Shown: in pieces, positions 58,201 through 64,000 of the stretch
Numbering within the stretch: the first letter of the stretch is position 1
Layout of the letters: every line of letters begins with the position of its first letter
From: Nemophila menziesii
Taxonomy: Eukaryota; Streptophyta; Magnoliopsida; Boraginales; Hydrophyllaceae
Reading direction: 5' to 3'
Assembly (NCBI GenBank): GCA_029959085.1
Contig: JARWIR010000003.1
Coordinates: 26,055,505 to 26,119,504 of the forward strand
DNA: 64,000 bases
The notes under the pieces: generated by a model
The model's database searches: none
What the model was told of the DNA's origin: nothing
Seen by the model: only the letters and a program-made list of their open reading frames with translations
Program-made: the position numbers and the translations under genes

Positions 58201-59049
58201 TATCTTCCTACTTATACAGGATTGAGAATAGAGTTATATTGCATTAGTCTCTTGCCCGTATGTATTGAGATTGATTAGTTCACAATAATTGACTATGATT
58301 TCCGGTTGAAATCTTAGGGTTTTGAGTCTTTCTCTGTAATAGCTGAATAGGAAAGAATTCGAAGTTGAAATCTCATACTGTAGGGCATCAAGAATCTCTT
58401 GTGAATGTCTCAGTGTGTATATAGACATATTATTGTTAAACCACGATAAAACCTTGTGTTCTTTATCTTTCTGAAACTTTTTTTATGCTTAATAATCAAA
58501 CTGATCTGAGTATTTATTTTTATATTTCTTGATCAAAACCGAGTAGTCAAAAAATCTAATATTTGCAACAAGACCCATAATTTTTTTTATTAAATTTAAA
58601 ATAATTCTAAGAATTCAGGCAACCTTTCATTAGATATTTTGCTAATATATCTTAAAGATAGAAAGTTAACAGATTTAAGACACTAAAATATGGCTTAAAC
58701 TTATAAAGATATGGGATTCTGGAGTCAGTTCTAGTAGCGATAAATAACGTTTAAGTTTTAGATGATTTGCGTCCAAAAGTAAGTTAGATGATTTATTTTC
58801 AGTCTATATTCTTTATTTAATATTCTTCTAAACTTTTTAATTTTACAAACAACATAACAATTAGTACATATCAGTTTATTCCAAGTAGTAGTCAATTATA
58901 CAATTATGGAAAGAAGACAAGTTGCATTCTATTAATATATCAGGAAAAAGGACATAATTTTGAAACAAAAAATATGTTCAGGGTGTGATTTTTAGTATCT
59001 TCGGACAGTAGGGTGTATTATATAAAGGGGTTTTAACTCAAAAGGGATA
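58201..59049. other. AT-rich intergenic DNA, no gene seen
   Basis: No convincing exon, RNA gene or transposon terminus. It may include intron sequence of the putative gene whose 5' end is at about 58.1 kb. Confidence 0.45.
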
Positions 59050-59960
59050 TAGAGCAATGTCGCGTCCAGAGTGTAATAAAATAGACCAACATCCTAGAAG
59101 TCATTTCTCGCAAGTGTATGGGTCGTTGACAAGTAATAATGATAAATACTATGAATAATCATCTCCATAGGGACTATCATTAATCTGTTTTAATAATGAA
59201 AAATGTAGAGTTTGCAATAGGAAATGATGCGGCATAAGGTAAACAAGTAAAATATTTATTTGGTTTTGGATATTCAAAGACTAAAATGGTTAACGAAATA
59301 GAGTATGAACTAAAATGAAATAAAATAAATAAGTAATTAAGAGATCGAATGAAGGATGAGAGAGTTACTTGAGATTTTGCTAGTAGTCCCATATGCCGCT
59401 AGTTTAATGTTTTTAGTGATAAGGTTAAGTTTCTAACTTTGCATTAGTCGGGACTCAAAAATCCTCCTAACTCCATTCCGGGTAGCTTAGAATTCAACCG
59501 TCCCTCACTAGAGACCCCTCGTGGGTGACCCTAAAATGTCTTCGGATGATTAAAGCTCTAACCCTATTGACTGTCTAGCTAGGCAAGACCTCCTGGTTTT
59601 AGTACCACACACTAGACACCTATACGCTATGTCCGCATTTAAACCCCCCTCCCGGGTGTTAACTCAATCACAAGGGCTACCCAATATTTGGCTTAAACAT
59701 AGGTAGTGTTATAGAAAACGTGTAGTCGATGGAATACAATAAATATCAATCTCAATTAAACATTTGTCCCAAATTCAATGAAACATCAAATAGTTAAACA
59801 TAGGTTCTTACATAAGCCACCTTCAGTCACAGACCCTCCGAGCAACACAACACCTCTGAGCAGAAAATTATCAGCCCATCTCCGTTCATTTATCATAACA
59901 AACTAGGTACAATAAAACCGTGTGTTTCTAAACCAAATACTAGGTTGCGCAATAATGAAT
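59050..59960 (-). mobile_element. inverted LTR remnant
   Basis: Contains the signature of the LTR R/U5-like region seen elsewhere in the window in inverted form: CGCAAGTGTATGGGTCG near 59,118, then TTTGGTTTTGGAT, TAGTCGGGACTC and short GGGTGAC/CCGGGTG blocks, comparable with 30,000-30,480 and 63,350-63,900. Ends are not defined; a different subfamily from the solo LTRs. Confidence 0.5.
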
Positions 59961-60840
59961 CCGACGAGCTCCCAACAGCGGTGAAAAACAGATTCAGTAA
60001 CAACCCTGATTAGGTTGATAATTAAATCAATTTTTTAGAAAGTTAATGGTAAACATTAATTTTTTTACCTATATCTTTGATTGTTGATAACATAGCCAAG
60101 CCAAGTTAATGATGGTGAAGAATGGTCCTCGAGTGGCGATTTAGTAAGGAGAACGGCTTGGTGAGAAAATGAGTGTGAAGAGATTTTTTCTTCTTCTTTT
60201 TTCTTGAATGCAAATGTGAAGAGATGAGTTTTAGGTTTTAACGCTACATTGTTTTTCTACTTTTACTTTTCTTTTCTTTTTTAAATTTTTCAACATTTTT
60301 ACTTGTATATTTTTTTTTATCTTAAATTTTATTATTTTATTTTATATTATATTAGATAATATTATATACTTAAAATAATACTTTAGATTTTATTTATTCT
60401 AAATTTTGTAAGGTGTAATTATTAGGTTATGCAACTAATCAAATAACGCAATTTATTGTAAATAACGAGGAAGTAAAATGGAAAGAAAAGAATTGGATAA
60501 AGATAGATCAGATTTGGTTGGACGTGTAGGGTAAGGTGGATTCTTTGTAGTTGATGAAAAATAATGTTGTTCTAACCAAAAATAAATATAAATCAAGTCA
60601 ACGACAAAATGTTTAAATGTGATTAGTGGTATTTAGTATTTACTTGTGACCGAAATGTTATACGTTTTTATGTCTCAACTTTTAAAATGATTTTTTTAAA
60701 AGCTTGATTAAATGTTATGTTTTTTAAAAGGTTGGTTATAATTTTTTTGATTTCGGGTTAAATTTTTAGAGGTATATATCTACTATTTTAATTTTTTTTA
60801 ATTACATTAAAGTCCCTGTTGAAAATTTCTGGTTCTCTAG
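59961..60840. other. AT-rich intergenic DNA, nothing recognised
   Basis: Low-complexity AT-rich sequence; no open frame worth reporting. Confidence 0.5.
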
Positions 60841-60869
60841 TTCAATGTCCTTTTATTGCCAAGGTTCGT

Positions 60870-61480
60870 GCTATAATTCGGAGGTATATACCCACTGTTT
60901 TCATAATACATTTTTGCTTGTCAAGGTCCATGGCATTCCAACTCAATGATAAAGATCCATACCCACAAAAAAATGCAAAATAGCGGGTATATACCCACAA
61001 AAAATACAAAACAATGGGTATATACTCACTGGATATGTAAAACAGTGGGTACGTGAACAGATCATGATCCGAATAAACAGATTTGAGATCGATGAAGGGG
61101 GTGGCGCTCATGGTGGTGGAGGTGGCATCGTGAGAACGATTTTCTTAGGTGTGACCTCTTGTGCCTCGTTAATGGCGGTTATCTTGTACAAATGAGCGCT
61201 TTATCTGGTGGTGAGATCTTAACGAACGACGTCGAATTTCTGGTGGTGAGATCTTAACGAACGACGTCGAATTTCTGGTGGTGAAGGTGGAGGTGGGGCG
61301 GCGTTTTTCAACTTCACGGCGAGATCTTGTACAGACGAGCGGAAGAAATGGCTTGCTTGAGCGAAATACCCCCTGAAAATACAAAACAGTGGGTATATAC
61401 CCCCTGAAAATGCAAAAGAGGGGGTACGTTAGTGGAGGTCTGAATAAATAGATCTGAGATCGATGAAGGGGTGGCACTCA
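60870..61480. repeat. locally duplicated G-rich block
   Basis: The segment around 60,960-61,115 (GGGTATATACCCACAAAAAA, GATTTGAGATCGATGAAGGG) recurs at about 61,365-61,480, roughly 400 bp away. Between them a 38-bp unit (CTGGTGGTGAGATCTTAACG and following) is present twice in tandem at about 61,205-61,280. A third variation, TTTTCTGGTGCAGGAGGG, is repeated near 61,707-61,750. Open frames on the minus strand are by-products. Possibly part of the same mobile element as the neighbouring palindrome. Confidence 0.6.
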
Positions 61481-61914
61481 TGATGGTGGAGAAGAAGGTG
61501 GGTCAGGATCCGGCTGTGATTTGTGTAGAAGAAGGTGGACAATGGCTAGATCTGAAGAGAACCGACGAGATCTGGTCCACGACAGCGATTTTCTGGTCCA
61601 GTAGGGCGACGGTTTTGCTGGGAACGGAGGATAAGTGATACCAGAATAAATAGAGGGAAGGTGATATCTGTTGGAACGAAAGGAAGGAGAGACCGAAGGG
61701 GGGCTGGTTTTCTGGTGCAGGAGGGCGACGGTTTTCTGGTGCAGGAGGGTGACGACTTTGCTAGGAACGGAAAGAAGATGACACCGGAGTGATTGGAGGG
61801 TAGATGAGACATGTGGGAACGGAGGGAAAGTGACATTGGAAGGAGTAGTTTTCTGGTGCAGATCCGCCGAAAAAGAAAGGGAGAAGGGTAGATTTTTAAT
61901 TTTTAAAAGGGGTT

Positions 61915-62655
61915 ATTGTTGAAAACATCCTCCTTAAACTCTCTAATTGTTTTTTTATGCCTTCAATAATCTTATTTATAAAAAAATGCCTAATGAAATA
62001 ATTATTTATAGAAAACATCCCCTTTATATTTTCTATACCTTTATTAATTCCATCACATGCGCGCGTCCGTGAAATTTTTTTAAAATCGTCATAACTAATT
62101 CAAAAAAAATCAAAAAATTAAAAAAAAAATATTTTTGAATAAATCTAATTAATATTTACGTCTATGAATTTTTTTGATTTTTTTTGAATTTTTTGAATTT
62201 TTTCGAATTTTTTTAATTTTTTTTTCGCAGACACGGAATTCCATGTTTTAAACATGGAATTCCATGTTTTAAACCGTGAAATAAACATGGAATTCCATGT
62301 TTTAAACATGAAATTCCATGTTTCAAACATGAAATTCCATGTTTAAAACATGGAATTTCGTGTCTGCGAAAAAAAAAATTAAAAAAATCAAAAAAAATCA
62401 AAAAATTCAGAAAATTCCGAAAAAAATCATAGACGTAAATATTAATTTGATTTATCCAAATATAATTTTTTTTGATTTTTTTGATTTTTTTTGAATTAGT
62501 TATGACGATTTAAAAAAAAATTCACGGACGCGCGCGCGTGTTTATTAGTTTTTTTCTTATTTTTTAATTGTTAATTATAAGGGGGCTGTTTTCAATAAAT
62601 ATTTTTTTCTAGGCACCTTTTTCTAAATAAGTTTTTTAATAGGCATCAATCAACA
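61915..62655. mobile_element. fold-back element with palindromic core, second copy (inverted)
   Basis: The core at 62,055-62,541 is bounded by GCGCGCGTCCGTGAAATTTT and its complement, with at least six full or near copies of the ACATGGAATTCCATGT palindrome in the centre (62,235-62,355). The flanks match the element at 26,729-27,675 in reverse orientation (AAATAAGTTTTTTAATAGGC at the right here corresponds to the left flank there). The hairpin could be nearly 490 nt. No transposase; target duplication not resolved. Confidence 0.7.
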
Positions 62656-63308
62656 ATTGGCTCTTTTTAAAACCTAATAGAAAGAAAAGGTGGTTTTATG
62701 GTATTTGTTTAGTTTATAGTTAAATTTTAAAAATCTAATTAAATTAGACTTTTAATTAAAAAACTATATATTATTAAAATCTTTATTCTTCTTTTACTCT
62801 TATTCATCGTTAACTTTATACGGTTACATATGGAACAAAAATTTAAATATGTATCAAGAAAAAATTTGGTGAGAGATGAATAAACAAAAGTACTTGATTA
62901 GACTTTTTCCGATTTTGATATGATGTGTTTCAGTGTCTGTGTTCATTTTTAAATTTATAGTGGTAAACGTAATCTAATTTTAATTAAAAAACAAAGTAAA
63001 AATTGTTGAACAAATGATGGAAAAATTTAAAGGAAGAAAGCTACAATTATGAGAGAGAAAGATTCTCCCCAAATTGAGATTAACTTCTTGTTTTCCAAAA
63101 ACGTGAAATATATTAAAAACTACATTAAGATTAGGAAAAATATTGATATGGATACCCAATATTTTAACTTAAGGTGTTTAAAGTTTTGAAAGTGACAAAT
63201 AAATATTTAAATTTTATTTTATGTCTTTTGTTAGTACCTATTATTACTTTTAACGTTAAGTGTCACGTGGTGATAACGATATATCTTCTGTTAGTACGTG
63301 TTGTCTCT
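62656..63308. other. AT-rich intergenic DNA, nothing recognised
   Basis: No gene or repeat terminus seen. Confidence 0.5.
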
Positions 63309-64000
63309 TGGTGTGTGACAAAATCACACCCCTAAAGAGAGGGACACTCGCCGCAAGTGTACGGGTCGTCCAAGTAATAAACCGATAATCGGGATTTCGT
63401 TCTTAGGGACGGATAGTTACAACTTAGGTGTTTATCGACTAAGTAGAGATAATTGTTAAAACAGAAAATAAAAGATAAAGATATCTGTTTTGGTTTTGGA
63501 TTAAAACTAAAGATGCAATAAAATAAAGTACTGAAATGATTAACTGGAAATAAATAGTAAAAGTAATAGGAGTAGACGCAAGGTGAGAGATGTACTTGAG
63601 TCCCGCAAGGGATCAACCTAAGTCAATATAATTAATGTTTTTGTTTAAAGGTAAAGTAGGTATTAGTATATTAGTCGAAACTCTAATATATCCTAGTCCC
63701 CTGTCGGGTGGACCTAGGAGCTATCTTAAAGTACTATAAACCCCTCTCGGGCGATTATATCCACTCTCGGATGTGAAGTTCTTACCTATTCGGATATGTG
63801 ATTAGTCAAGTCTGTCGGTCAATAACGGACATCACACGGATATTACCTATGTCTGTAATCAAATCCCCCTGTCGGATGATCAGTTCGCCACTAAAGTGAA
63901 TAGCCTAATTGTTACATCATTAGTATCCAAGCATGGGCTGAATCCACACTACAAGTAAAAATCAACAAAGAACGAATAGAATTATTTGCGGAATGGCTCC
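63309..64000 (-). mobile_element. inverted LTR, running off the right edge
   Basis: Begins TGGTGTGTGAC (complement of a CA end) and continues with CGCAAGTGTACGGGTCGTCC and the same order of blocks as the inverted LTR at 29,920-31,437 (CGATAATCGGGATTTCGTTC, ACTAAAGATGCAATA, TAGTCGAAACTC, CCCTGTCGGGTGG). Only the first 690 bp are in the window, so length and target duplication cannot be judged. Confidence 0.65.

Noticed and set aside
62145..62401. Repetitive open frames (KTWNSMF-like and HGIPCLKHGI-like repeats)
   Set aside because: Translations of the repeated ACATGGAATTCCATGT palindrome.

Overview
The window reads as AT-rich nuclear DNA of a flowering plant, most likely a eudicot. The genes have spliceosomal GT-AG introns and plant-type products (an F-box/FBA protein and a BIR1-like LRR receptor kinase), embedded in nested LTR retrotransposons, LINE debris, Mutator-like elements (MULEs) and fold-back elements. 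The sequence alone does not fix the species.

The backbone is a direct segmental duplication. Copy A (about 4,284-21,357) and copy B (about 30,899-48,134) carry the same series: an old copia remnant, a long non-coding stretch, an F-box gene on the plus strand and a BIR1-like receptor kinase on the minus strand, convergent with each other. A start-of-unit fragment lies at 1-597. A third, rearranged gene cluster C (22,497 to about 27,990) holds a broken 5' half of the receptor kinase and an inverted F-box gene with the longest reading frame of the three.

Comparing A with B gives empty sites for several insertions. A carries a 1,443-bp MULE (9-bp target duplication) whose interior holds about 13 copies of a 63-bp unit, and a 1,483-bp long-TIR MULE (9-bp target duplication). 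B carries a 385-bp relative of the first MULE with a single 63-bp-like unit, a 1,271-bp long-TIR element sitting at the junction of a secondary duplication, and a tiny poly(T)-tailed retro-insertion with a 16-bp target duplication.

For gene function the main contrast is upstream of the kinase. In B the gene keeps a promoter-like region with several W-box cores and a likely 5'UTR intron. In A the upstream homology stops at 21,357, inside that intron, against a LINE reverse-transcriptase fragment, so A has lost the native promoter. The F-box copies A and B are almost identical over about 1.6 kb including the intron, while their flanks differ more, which suggests gene conversion. Both share a frameshifted C-terminus relative to C.

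The remainder (about 48,600-64,000) contains no gene I can name. It holds a fold-back element, two solo LTRs each with its own 5-bp target duplication, LTR remnants, a promoter-like stretch near 58.1 kb, a second copy of a long palindromic element near 62 kb, and an LTR running off the right edge.
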